Shown here: positions 43,801 to 52,057 of the stretch, piece by piece | Layout: each line of letters starts with the position of its first letter | Numbering within the stretch: position 1 is the stretch's first letter | NCBI GenBank assembly: GCA_014084085.1 | Contig: NPFB01000170.1 | Location: forward strand, 72,549-129,696 | Origin: Hondaea fermentalgiana | Lineage: Eukaryota; Sar; Bigyra; Thraustochytrida; Thraustochytriidae | Direction: 5' to 3' | DNA length: 57,148 nucleotides | Translations under genes and position numbers: made by a program | Notes under the pieces: generated by a model | What the model was told of the DNA's origin: nothing | What the model saw: the letters and a program-made list of their open reading frames with translations, nothing else | Databases searched by the model: none

Positions 43801-46800
43801 CAGTGAACGTCGACGTGAGCGGGTATGAGCTTGGCGCGCAGGGAAGCTGCCTGAGTAACGAGGTGGTGGTGGATCCGCAGACGGATGGCACCGAAGAAAG
43901 ACGGCGCGAACTGCAGACTTCTTCAACCGAGGAGGCTGCGTACTGTCTCGGCGACGCACTCTCCACTCAATTTTCGGGTGACAGCATCGAGTCCCTGCTC
44001 GAGGTCTTTGGCGACACGGACACGGAAGAGCGCACGAATGATGCCAACGAGACCGAGACGGTGACGGTGCTGACGCAATGGGAATGTCAGTGGCAAATCG
44101 ACACGGACTGGGACCCTGAGGGCGGCATCGATGTGACGCAGCCCATATGGCCGAATGCCTCTGACTCGACGATTATCTGCGAGTCCGAGGTATGGAGCCC
44201 CTTTAGCACGTCCTCGTTCAATTTGGGAGCGTATTCTTCGGTGACCCTGATGGTAGTGACGGACGCGGTGAACGGCACGAACTCGAGCGTGGGCGACCCC
44301 GTAAGCTTTGAGCAAGACTACAAGGCGCAGGTCTGCTCGGGCAACCTTTCGCAGGGAAGTGGTGTTCCCGCAACCGATGCGGACTGCGCTCGCGCAGCGG
44401 TGGAGCTGGTCCTTGGCGGCCGATCGGCCATCACCCTTGCCAAGGAACAGGATCGCGTCTCATGCGAGTTTGACGGTCCAAGCGGACTCGAGGTCGGCAC
44501 GCCCATCTTCACGGGGGGCTCGAATCCCTCCGTCGAATGCCAGGCACCGGGCTGGGAGCCAAAGAGTGATGCCGGAAACTACACGAGCATCACCCTCCTC
44601 GCACGAGTCGACGATGGCAACGAGACCATGTCGGTCAAGGCCCTCGAGTTTGCGCCAACTGCGGCGCGCGTCTGCATCTCTGTCGACACCCCTTCGACGA
44701 TCTGTGTCGGAGAGCCCGTGACCGCCACTCTGACCGGCACATCTCTCGGCGCCTACCGCGCGTGGAACGACGACTCTTTCGAAGGGACTACTTGTTCAGG
44801 ATCAAGCGGAAGCAGTGAGGTTGCCTTTACGAATTCCTCCGAGAGCAATGGGTCGACCGACGTGGTGCTTTGCGACATGCGCAGCACGCTGTCCAGCACG
44901 AGTATAAGCGAATCTCTAACGGTGAGCATGAGGGACGTGGATCTGGTGGCATCCTACGCCTTGGATGTGAGCGCAGCGCGCAACAGCGCAAGGTGCTTGG
45001 GTTCGACGTCGAGCTTTGCCACGTGCAGCGTTGGAACGGCGAATACGGAGATTGAGCTTTCGGGCGCCTCGCTGGAGTTAATGGACCTTTCCCTTTTCAT
45101 GTGCGTGCTGTCGAACTCGACGACGTCCAAGGTCGAGGAGGCGGACTTGCGCACGGTGGGTTCCGACGCGAATGGAACGGTACTGTGCACGGCAGACGAC
45201 GCCTTTGATACGTTCAAGGTGGTTCTGCGCTCCGAAGCCGACGAAAGCCTTGCGGACGGCGACATCGTACAAGACAACTCGACGTGCACGAGTGGGGCAG
45301 CCACGCTGCCGCCATCGAGCGAAGACGATGGCGAAAGTGGGAGCTTGGGTATTATTCTGGGTGTGGTGCTCAGCCTGATAATTGCTTTGCTTGTGCTGGC
45401 AATCTTTGTGTACGCTCGGAAACGGCGGCAGGCGCGTGCCAAGGAGCCCGTGGCGAACGACGATTTGGAGCGCGGAATCCCGGCCAAGTTTATGGTCGAC
45501 GAGGGCCCCGCCATGGGCGACGGTCTCCTGCATGACTTTTCGGTGGGAGATCGTATCGAGGCGCAGGGCGACTTTGACGAGTCTGGAACGCCCGAAGCAT
45601 GGCACAAGGGCACGCTTGTGGCGGACCACCACAACGGTGAGTTCACCGTGCAGCTTGACCATGTTCCGCTCGATCAGAGCGAACAAGTGGTGGCCCTGTC
45701 GGCGATGCAGCGCGCGCGCTCGGACTTTGCCGTGAATGACCATGTTGAGGCCAAGTATGGCGCGGGTCAGACGTGGCACGAAGCGCGCGTGGCCAAGGTC
45801 AACAAGAACGACACGTACGATCTGACGTATGTTTCTGGTGACCTGGCGCCCGAAGCCATGGTGGCCAGCGGGCTGGTGCGCGCACCCCTCATGAACTTGG
45901 AGCCCGGCAGCCTGGTGGAGGCCTTGCACGCTGGCGAGGGACGATATCTGCGCGGCGTTGTCGACACGCGCGACGTGCCGACGGAAATGTATGGGATTCT
46001 CTTTGACGGCTTTGCTGAGGACCCTGCCGAGGGGGCCGTCTCACCTGTCATGGTACCGCGCGTGAATGTGCGTCCGTTCGAAATTGCTGCTGGCGATTTA
46101 ATGGACGTCAAGCGCCCCGAGGACTTTGCGCCCGTGCGCGCAATCGTATCTTCTGTCGACGAGGCGTCGGCCACATGTACGCTGGTGGACGAGGAGACTG
46201 GCGAGAGTCTGGTCGATGTTGCATTTGTCCACATTTACAGGCCAGTATTCTCTGCAGGGCAGACGGTCGAAGTCCGGAACGAGCAGGGTGACGGCTGGGC
46301 GCGCGCTCGTATCTCGCAGGTGAACACCTCAGCAAATTCGTACGAGGTCGAATACCTTGGCGAGGAGGGCCGCACAGAGTCTGGAGTTCCGGTTGCACGC
46401 GTGCGCGAGGCTCGTGAGCCAGCGAATGACCCGATTCCCGACATCTTCCGCCCTCCGCAGCGTGACCACGAGGAGCTCTACGACGAGAATGGCGAGCCTG
46501 TGCCATACCACTTGCGCTTCAAGAAGAGTAAGCCAATTGCGTACCACGAGCTTCCGAACAACCAATTCGACGTCACTGTGGATATGAGCGATGGTCTCGG
46601 TCTGAGTCTGGGTTGGACAAATGACAGCCGCGTGATTGTGGCTGGGTTCCGCGACCTGCCAATCTCCGGCTCATGGGGTCCGATCGAGGCGACGGGTCTC
46701 GTCGGTCTCAAGGACGAGCTCATCAAGGTGAACGAGATCCCGGTTGTGGGCAAGTCGTTCGTTGAGGTGTCCGAGCTCATCAAAAAATCCGACAAAATTA

Positions 46801-46865
46801 TCAAGCTGCAGTTTGGCCGCTGGGATGACGATGGCCCAGTCTCTATGGGAATGCAGGAGCAGTAG
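40821..46865 (+). CDS. Receptor-like transmembrane protein: VWA, cysteine-paired repeats, membrane helix, Tudor/SH3-like repeats, PDZ
   Basis: A 2014-residue type I membrane protein of a kind I do not recognise. Residues 1-30 are a signal peptide. A von Willebrand A domain follows (about 38-265) with a complete metal-ion adhesion site: DASGSM (Asp46, Ser48, Ser50), Thr143 and Asp176. Residues about 278-1500 hold nine or ten modules of roughly 110-160 residues, each opening with a Cys, a second Cys often in a CxG context (CLGD, CVGE, CFGA), a strand ending L-x-G-x-S, and a third Cys, with many N-glycosylation sequons. A helix at about 1509-1531 is followed by basic ARKRRQ. Inside the cell are several Tudor/SH3-like barrels (about 1572-1860; GDRIEAQ, NDHVEAKYGAGQTWHEARV, GQTVEVRNEQGDGWARARI) and a C-terminal PDZ domain (about 1914-2000, loop GLGLSLGW). 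The frame extends back to a GTG at 40638, but only ATG 40821 yields a signal peptide. An adhesion or sensing role is inference. Confidence 0.88.
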   Translation: MRRTSLGRVVAAAAVAAMTLANVALQAQAAEVAAVSTAQDFYFVVDASGSMNDGNAECKEVSGGLTCMELLASFCAETVKAMAEFVGSYYESPENNGIRVAITVFRCMGQSKDPYIILSPTGNETEIAEAFDTLGAIEPDGNTCAETALTQTQEWIEEAVALAPPDRTSSILYVTDGFLERTNKEGDSDVKSRSEAIAADIRELNNTQIFALTLTGSLSEAKQDQQLEEVAEITDSTSRIFPVEDAGSLDKIVGNLTAYIIGDFQIRLSTSNVNGTICAGVSPMVQITGTSVTVLTNPVCTFNMSGQPDYVFPDVTATSIVGGFECEVPLSYYSSDTEDEVVSVQFVNVEAEQRREVGPLTTFSLDRPACVTASAKDGSDDLRCLGDKIKYALTGETVDSLLSNANRTFTVQCVFEFEDDGYSFTRTADATAAESGDSYTCELAADDASARFRSSSTVDEDALTVQGSSVDNAAVADVSVVSPAVVSGLSLQLSLGDGETIPGTTVSSLTYTKLTEPESNLDLVSPSCVDADVPTTVCWRMDGQAEATFSGSTIKWAHEAASADTELRVVCIIDFEDDEGNEYSYIRSPSASGTNSITCILPDDVYDPSQYNASSLERVMTTGAYLYAASGSGSGRAMALSTYNGTNLALDACIDVEVNEEPCFGADATVRLVPDASSSAVIDGSDASVKCFFIDDNNKNSPVEVEATQTALGDGSFECRTSDLVVEEGQCPLTFKVFELRSDGVTVLTQTLASETSQCLELSTRSSASEVFLGKDVSACWAQANAADVGAAVLFSGSTASGLDENAVQCRFSGGLPIAGDASSVLVSAQRDASDQGLFCIIPDELLLGEGNGVAQGLEVELLFACSSSESDETQQSVLGSIAFNLDVITGSPCLVSSVGTLEEPTGDPVCVGEAARVFVSGGTSFASLLASLDTSDSGSAVECTFDGGSTVEGSVVGSGSDAFVFCQLPRKATLENHRVSAVRFPRTDVEGGSVNVDVSGYELGAQGSCLSNEVVVDPQTDGTEERRRELQTSSTEEAAYCLGDALSTQFSGDSIESLLEVFGDTDTEERTNDANETETVTVLTQWECQWQIDTDWDPEGGIDVTQPIWPNASDSTIICESEVWSPFSTSSFNLGAYSSVTLMVVTDAVNGTNSSVGDPVSFEQDYKAQVCSGNLSQGSGVPATDADCARAAVELVLGGRSAITLAKEQDRVSCEFDGPSGLEVGTPIFTGGSNPSVECQAPGWEPKSDAGNYTSITLLARVDDGNETMSVKALEFAPTAARVCISVDTPSTICVGEPVTATLTGTSLGAYRAWNDDSFEGTTCSGSSGSSEVAFTNSSESNGSTDVVLCDMRSTLSSTSISESLTVSMRDVDLVASYALDVSAARNSARCLGSTSSFATCSVGTANTEIELSGASLELMDLSLFMCVLSNSTTSKVEEADLRTVGSDANGTVLCTADDAFDTFKVVLRSEADESLADGDIVQDNSTCTSGAATLPPSSEDDGESGSLGIILGVVLSLIIALLVLAIFVYARKRRQARAKEPVANDDLERGIPAKFMVDEGPAMGDGLLHDFSVGDRIEAQGDFDESGTPEAWHKGTLVADHHNGEFTVQLDHVPLDQSEQVVALSAMQRARSDFAVNDHVEAKYGAGQTWHEARVAKVNKNDTYDLTYVSGDLAPEAMVASGLVRAPLMNLEPGSLVEALHAGEGRYLRGVVDTRDVPTEMYGILFDGFAEDPAEGAVSPVMVPRVNVRPFEIAAGDLMDVKRPEDFAPVRAIVSSVDEASATCTLVDEETGESLVDVAFVHIYRPVFSAGQTVEVRNEQGDGWARARISQVNTSANSYEVEYLGEEGRTESGVPVARVREAREPANDPIPDIFRPPQRDHEELYDENGEPVPYHLRFKKSKPIAYHELPNNQFDVTVDMSDGLGLSLGWTNDSRVIVAGFRDLPISGSWGPIEATGLVGLKDELIKVNEIPVVGKSFVEVSELIKKSDKIIKLQFGRWDDDGPVSMGMQEQ

Positions 46866-47232
46866 CGCTGCTGCCGTGAAGATGCATGCACATTATGTAT
46901 GAAATTAAGAACGAGAACAACAATAATAACCCACTTTTTGTATGGAAGTTTGCCACAGTTAACGGCTGTGACCGTGAGTTGACGGGTCGGCCCTTGCTTG
47001 AAGACCAAGTAGACGAAAGAATTTACTAGGAAAACCCCCACGAAGATGACCCCGCGGCCGTTCTGTGTCACCCGTATGCATGCATGCATTCCTCTACTTT
47101 TCTTACCCGAGCCACCTGCCGTCTACCGTATTGTACTCTTGCAGCTACTTCTTGCCTATTTGTTCGCAGTCACTTTGACTGACACGAAGGGTTGTGTTTA
47201 CTTGACGCACGGGGATACTTTTCTTGCACGTA

Positions 47233-47376
47233 CTCGTCAATGCAAAAGAAATTCTCGTTGGCCTACCAAGGCCAATTTTCTCATTCTACCGGCCCCCGTG
47301 TGAGGATAGCTCGTCAATGCGAAAGAAATCCTCTTTGGCCTGTCTAGGCCTATTTTCTCATCCTCGGGCCCCGTGA
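47233..47376. repeat. Two tandem copies of a 77 bp hairpin-containing unit
   Basis: Copies start with CTCGTCAATGC at 47233 and 47310 and end near CCCCGTG. Each contains an inverted repeat: TTGGCCT-ACCA-AGGCCAA (47258-47275) and TTGGCCT-GTCT-AGGCCTA (47335-47352), followed by TTTTCTCAT. The stem core GGCCT/AGGCC is kept while the loop differs. Confidence 0.8.
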
Positions 47377-48008
47377 CTCCTCCGTCATCCCTCCCTGCCA
47401 GGCGCAATCCAGGATTCGGTGAAACCATTAACCCCGACCGGGGAATCCAGGGAGGGAAAAAAACAGGCTCGGGCGCAGGCCAAGTGACACGTAAAGCAGG
47501 CGGCCAGTGGCCTATAGCGGTGCGCAAGTGGAGTATGCGCGGCGCGAACTCGGCGGGAGAAAGGGAGGGAGGGAGGCCGGTCAACAGACGGCGAGACGGA
47601 GACAGATAGGGAGAGAGAGAGAGAGAGAGCTCTAGACCGCCTTTGCGCTCGCGCCTGGTCGCCCGCGCCCGCGCCCGCCCGCGTGCCCGCGCCCGAGGCA
47701 GGAGGCAGGCCCGCGCGTGCAGAAGTCCCCGCCGCGGCGCGCGTCTTCTTGCCGCGGAAGCGCTTCGGCGGCGAGCGGAGGAGACTGGGATTTGGCGCGA
47801 GGTGGCAGCTAGCTAGCTTATCCGCGCACGAACTCGCCCGGGGAGGTCGAGCAGGCCGACGCCGAGGACGCGAACGAAGAGGAGAGGTACGAGGCCGAGT
47901 CTGGCTGGGCTTAACCGCGCCAAAGGCAACGAGATTGCACGTCTTGTTTTGCGCCAAATTCTAAGCAGCTCTCGATTTGCGGAGAAAAGCGAAAGAGAGA
48001 GCGCGCAG

Positions 48009-48147
48009 GTACGGGTCGCCGAGGGCCGAGCGATCAAGCCCTGTGAGCAAGGCGAGTGCCGCGGGCTCGTGAATAAAGCCAAGACCAAAGCTTGTGGGTC
48101 TTCGTCTTCTTTCTTCAATTCCTTTTTCTTTACATTGTCCCTTCTAG
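48009..48147 (+). other. Possible 5' leader intron of the psq-like gene
   Basis: The donor GTACGG follows CAG. The acceptor TTCTAG follows about 45 bases dominated by C and T. Removing it would bring the leader to within 28 bases of ATG 48176. It would be the only intron suggested in this window. Not proven. Confidence 0.35.
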
Positions 48148-48175
48148 AGGCACGGGGCGTGCGTGGCTTGCTAGG

Positions 48176-49045
48176 ATGCAAAACGCGGCCGACCTCGGCG
48201 GCGCCCAAGGCGGCGCCGTAGAGGTACAGGACGGGCCGATGCCGCCAGAACTTGCAGGCCAGGGAAATACGGACGCAGACGGCACGATGCAGAACATGAA
48301 CGCCATGGGACGTACTGAAAACAAAGAGAAGCGCCCTCGGCGGCCGCACCGACGACGATCGGATCCAGAGCATCACAAGCGCATGCAGTACGCCATTGAC
48401 GCAGTCTTGGGTCAGGGAGAATTTTTTGGGCGCAAATTAAGCTATCGAGACGCATGCAAGGCTGCAGGCGACGTGACGCTGTCAGCATTACATCGATGCG
48501 TAAAGGAGGCCATAAAGAATGACGGAAAGCTGCCCATGGTGCGTTCGAGCCTGGTCGCGTCGCACGATCGGGCCAAGCCACGTGGGATCATCTCGGTTGC
48601 CGATAAGAGTGCCGCGCAGATGGCGGCGCGCGAGCTGTCTGCCTCATCGATCCCGAATGTGCTCGTCCGAGGGCCGCCGCTTCACCCATTTGCAGACGAT
48701 GAGCCGGTCATGGGAGGCTCAATGAATAAACTCTTGTCCGACATGCAGGCCGCAATCAGTAAGGCCGCGGCCGAGACCGCAGCAGATATTGCCACGCAAG
48801 TGGCGACCAAGGCAGCGACCAAGTCGGCAACGAATGCACTCTTTCAAACGTTCAACGGCAAGGTCGAAGAGATTGTGCAGAACCACACAATACACATTGT
48901 CAACAGGCTCGCGGCAATAGAGGAGCACCTTGGTCTCGCTCCGGTTGGCGGCGGGCATGAAGAAATGCGCGGCCCTGGGTCCAAGGGCAAGCGACCCGCA
49001 CACCCCGGCGAGATCGCTGGCTCCAAGAAACCTCGTCACGGTTAA
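48176..49045 (+). CDS. Putative DNA-binding protein with psq/CENP-B-like helix-turn-helix and coiled coil
   Basis: A 289-residue protein. Residues 52-61 (KRPRRPHRRR) and the C-terminal KRPAHPGEIAGSKKPR are likely nuclear localisation signals. Residues 68-113 resemble a pipsqueak or CENP-B N-terminal helix-turn-helix: KRMQYAIDAVLGQG, then LSYRDACKAAGDV, then TLSALHRCVKEAIK. This follows the family logic of an A-hydrophobic-A helix, S-hydrophobic-x-x-AA, and a recognition helix. Residues about 183-252 are Ala/Thr-rich and helical with heptad-like hydrophobic spacing, so dimerisation is likely. The frame is open back to 48092, but the upstream part is a hydrophobic translation of a pyrimidine tract; ATG 48176 is the natural start. 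Such HTH domains often come from transposases, but no nuclease part is present. Family match by eye only. Confidence 0.6.
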   Translation: MQNAADLGGAQGGAVEVQDGPMPPELAGQGNTDADGTMQNMNAMGRTENKEKRPRRPHRRRSDPEHHKRMQYAIDAVLGQGEFFGRKLSYRDACKAAGDVTLSALHRCVKEAIKNDGKLPMVRSSLVASHDRAKPRGIISVADKSAAQMAARELSASSIPNVLVRGPPLHPFADDEPVMGGSMNKLLSDMQAAISKAAAETAADIATQVATKAATKSATNALFQTFNGKVEEIVQNHTIHIVNRLAAIEEHLGLAPVGGGHEEMRGPGSKGKRPAHPGEIAGSKKPRHG

Positions 49046-49300
49046 TATAAGACGCACCAACGGTTTTGACTTTCAACCCCCATTCACCCCACCCCATCCA
49101 CCCCCCTGTGGCCTAGGTACGACCAGTACTACTAACACTACTACCTCGTAGTTGGACAACACGTTTTGAGATCTTTAATCTGAATTGCTTTGTTTGCACC
49201 CAAGGTTGAAGGGAGTGGGTGCAGCTTGCTGGCGGCTTCTCGGGCACTTGGCGCATGTGGACCCACGCTCGCGAAAACAATGAAAACACTTTTGTTGTTT

Positions 49301-49378
49301 TGAGTTTGGTGTGCTGCCAAAACCGTTTTTTGGGTGAATTGAGTTTGATGCGAAGCCAATTACCGTTTTTGGTGAATC
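49301..49378. repeat. 39 bp tandem repeat, two copies
   Basis: Copies begin TGAGTTTG at 49301 and 49340, each running through GCCAA and CCGTTTTT to GGTGAAT. A third, much degraded start follows. Confidence 0.75.
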
Positions 49379-49974
49379 AAGTCCGACGCGCTGTCTTTAC
49401 ATGGAAGGATAGTCCAAAATTCAGATTGCAGCGTAAAATAATTTTTAATCAACGCGCCAGACCCTTGTTCGCCCATGAACAAGGGACTTCAGCACATTCT
49501 AAGGTACAAGAAGAAAACATTTCGTCTTGCAAACAATATTTTGCAATGCATGTTCTCATTAACAGTGCGTTGAGCCAGGCAAGAAGTGCTCTGCACTTCG
49601 GGAGGACTTGACGCAAAGAGTAGCGAAATATACGGTCCAAAATGGTCCCCGATACAAATACTGTTGGCAGGTATCAACATTAAATACGATGAGGTAAGTG
49701 ATACTCGACGGGACATACATTGCTCGTGGGCGAGACGTGCGAAGGAAAAAAAAAATGGGAGGGAGGAAAGGGAAGAAGTAAGAAGTAAGAAGGATGGGAT
49801 CGAACCAATTGGCGAGATCGGAATTTGGATCAGTGAGGATAATGCTGTTTTGCTGGTGTTGGTTGTTTCAATCAAAGATTGGAAATTGCCTTCCCGCATG
49901 CATGCATACAGCCAAAATGTTTTTGCGGAGATTCGTGACGCAGTGAATTGAACAATTGTGCTTCAAAGGAATCG

Positions 49975-50090
49975 GGGACAAGAAGAGGAGGAGGAGGAAG
50001 AAGAAGAAGATGGAGAAGAAGATGGAGATTGGAGGAGGAGATGAAGAAGATGAAGAAGAGGGAACAAGAAGGGAAGGAGGGAGTTGTCGA
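49975..50090. repeat. Purine-only GGA/AGA/GAT tract
   Basis: About 115 bases made almost only of A and G on the plus strand, in interrupted AAG, AGG and GATGGAGAAGA units. Confidence 0.8.
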
Positions 50091-50216
50091 GGCGCGAGTC
50101 GGCCCAAATTGCGTGTTTTGCTTTGATGATACCTTGGGTGTTCGGTCGCTTGTGACTGCCATTGACAGGCGAACTTGCGCGAGGTGGCCGACAGTTATCC
50201 ATTCTCCTCGTTTGGT

Positions 50217-51410
50217 TTAGTAGTTGCGCTCATCACGGTAGCCGCCACGATCGTAGCCGCGGTCATCACGGTAGCCACCGTCGCGGTCATCGTAGCCGCG
50301 ATCGTATCCACGGTCGTAGCCACCACGGTCATAGCCACCGCGATCATAGCCCCTGCCGCCGCGATCGTCGTAGCGGTCCCGGTAGCCGCCGCGATCATCG
50401 TAACGATCGCGGTAGTCACCGCCTCCATAGTCGCGGCCACCGTGGTCACGGCCGCCACGGCCACCGTAGTCGCGGCCGCCGCGGCCACCGCGGTCGCCAC
50501 CGCCGCCACCACGGCGGTCACCCTTGAAGCGACGGATAATGCCGTTGAAAAAGGCACCCATGTTGCGGATCTTGCTCACATCAGAACGACGCAAATTGTC
50601 AATGATCTCAAGCGACGCTTCGCGACCGAGGTTGGCCAGATCGTCCATGCTGCGCTGGTCGATCTCGCCCTCGCGCACGATGTTGTCGCGCACAAGGTCG
50701 TTGATGGCGTCCTGAACGGCGGCATCGAGAGGCTGATTCCTACCGCCGCCGCCGCCGCCGCCGCCACCGCCGCCGCCGCGGCGACGACCGCTCGAGGCGC
50801 GGCGCACAATACCGTGCATGAAAGGCTCGGGACGCTTGATCTCGCTCTCCGGGGTATCGAGGTACTTTTCAATGCAGCGCTTCATGTCGTCCTCCTCCAT
50901 GCGGAGCAGAAGAGCGAGAGAGCGCTCCTGCAGTGCGTCGCGGGTGAGTCCACCGCGCGCAAATACGGACTCGAGCATCTCCTTGATGGAGTCCGGGAGA
51001 TTCTTGAAGGCGTCCTTCATCTTTTCGGACTCTTGGTAGCGACGCACGATCCCGCGAAGAAATCCGCTCACGTTGCGAATCTCCTGGCCCTCATCGACAG
51101 CCTGCTCGAACTTGCTGAGCGTGGCGATCTGGCCTTCGGCCGGGATCTTGGCGAGGTCTTCGAGAGCTTCCGCGTCAAAAGGCTCTTTGAGCTTGCCATC
51201 GTCCTCGAGGCGCTTGACAACCTTGTCGGCCTCGTCGCTCAGCTTGACGCTGCTGCTGCCGCCGCCGCTTCCGGGCTCTCCGCCCTTGTCCGCCTCGGGC
51301 TCCCCGTCCTTCTTGTCCGCGAGCTGGTCGTTGTCCTTGGCGTCGTCCTGGGGGCGTTCATCCTCGCCGTCGGAGGCGCCTCCGCGCCGGCGGTCCTCGT
51401 CGTCGGACAT
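50217..51410 (-). CDS. RGG-box RNA-binding protein with three F-x-x-G-I-x-R-R helical modules
   Basis: A 397-residue protein with three parts. Residues 1-75 are acidic and disordered (DDEDRRRGG, then Asp/Glu/Lys-rich). Residues about 78-297 contain three helical modules, each ending in the same signature: IRNVSGFLRGIVRR (111-124), IKRPEPFMHGIVRR (191-204) and IRNMGAFFNGIIRR (281-294). A poly-Gly hinge (212-223) separates the second and third. The modules resemble the helical N-terminal acidic (AcD/NURR) domain of hnRNP Q/R. Residues 298-397 are RGG, YGG and YDRGG repeats, typical of RNA-binding condensate proteins and arginine methylation targets. No RRM is present. The frame is open back to 51719, but ATG 51410 gives the acidic start. 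RNA binding is inferred from composition. Confidence 0.75.
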   Translation of the reverse strand: MSDDEDRRRGGASDGEDERPQDDAKDNDQLADKKDGEPEADKGGEPGSGGGSSSVKLSDEADKVVKRLEDDGKLKEPFDAEALEDLAKIPAEGQIATLSKFEQAVDEGQEIRNVSGFLRGIVRRYQESEKMKDAFKNLPDSIKEMLESVFARGGLTRDALQERSLALLLRMEEDDMKRCIEKYLDTPESEIKRPEPFMHGIVRRASSGRRRGGGGGGGGGGGGRNQPLDAAVQDAINDLVRDNIVREGEIDQRSMDDLANLGREASLEIIDNLRRSDVSKIRNMGAFFNGIIRRFKGDRRGGGGGDRGGRGGRDYGGRGGRDHGGRDYGGGDYRDRYDDRGGYRDRYDDRGGRGYDRGGYDRGGYDRGYDRGYDDRDGGYRDDRGYDRGGYRDERNY

Positions 51411-52057
51411 CTTTATCTTTTCCTCGCGAGCCTGTTCGTGCTTTCTGCTCCTGCGCGCCCCGCGACGCGCCCTCCGCGCCGGTCGCTGCTCCTCTGCTCT
51501 TCGCGTGCGCTCGCGAAGCTGCTCTGCTCTGCTCTGCCCTGCTCTGGCTGGCTGGCTTGGCGGGTGGTTCGTCGGATCGTCACGATCCCTATAGCCGACT
51601 TGGCGTCGCATAGCCCACTTGGCGCCGCTCGCCAAAAAGTGCCGACGGTTGTATAACTCACTATGCCACCAGGCTGCAAAGGGCTGAGCTTTGAGGAGAA
51701 AAAAATGAAATGCCGACAAAAAAGAAAAAAAAGAAAAAAGAAAAAAGGGTCAAGCATGAGCCGAGCCTGACTTTGAGGAGAGCCAAGCTCGCTGCCCTGA
51801 CTTTGAGTCCTCGCTGAGACGGCATTGATCTGGGCTTGCGAGGCGCATGAGAGGGGAAAGAGGTGGGGAGTGGAATGGAGAAAAGTATTAGTATTCATTC
51901 AAGGCTTGTTCTCGTCCGTATACATTTTTGCCGATGATCCATCTTTCTGCACGTCAAAGGACGGTTCTGCTCAAGCAGGTCACGACCACAAGATGAAGAG
52001 ACGTATGATATCGTGACGCCCTTGGTTTGTAGAGCTAATCAAAGATGGATGCTCAAC
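51411..52057. promoter_or_regulatory. Intergenic region upstream of the RGG-protein gene
   Basis: 647 bp between two minus-strand genes: the RGG-gene leader, with GCTCT-type repeats near 51513-51545, then an A-rich run of AAAAAAG units at about 51716-51747, then the GT8 3' end. No gene is seen. Confidence 0.45.

Larger units (their letters stand above)
46866..48175. promoter_or_regulatory. Intergenic region before the psq-like gene, with a tandem hairpin and possible leader intron
   Basis: 1.3 kb. The left part is AT-richer and should be the receptor 3' end. A duplicated hairpin unit lies at 47233-47376. A GA microsatellite lies at about 47607-47630. GC-rich sequence then leads to the psq-like gene. 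CAG-GTACGG at 48006-48014 and a strong pyrimidine tract ending TTCTAG at 48147 could bound a 139-base leader intron. Open frames here are not convincing. Confidence 0.45.
49046..50216. other. Convergent intergenic region between psq-like and RGG-protein genes
   Basis: 1.17 kb between two 3' ends. It is AT-richer than its surroundings. It has a 39 bp tandem repeat (49301-49378) and a purine-only GGA/AGA tract (about 49975-50090). Short frames here lack any recognisable feature. A GGATCGAACC at 49797-49806 resembles a tRNA T-loop on the minus strand, but no cloverleaf fits. Confidence 0.5.

Noticed and set aside
47385..48376. Minus-strand frames antisense to the psq-like leader
   Set aside because: Composition is Arg/Ser low complexity derived from GA and GC repeats; the plus-strand gene explains the coding signal.
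49780..49870. Possible minus-strand tRNA, from a GGTTCGATCC-like T-loop
   Set aside because: The flanking bases do not pair into T, acceptor or anticodon stems.
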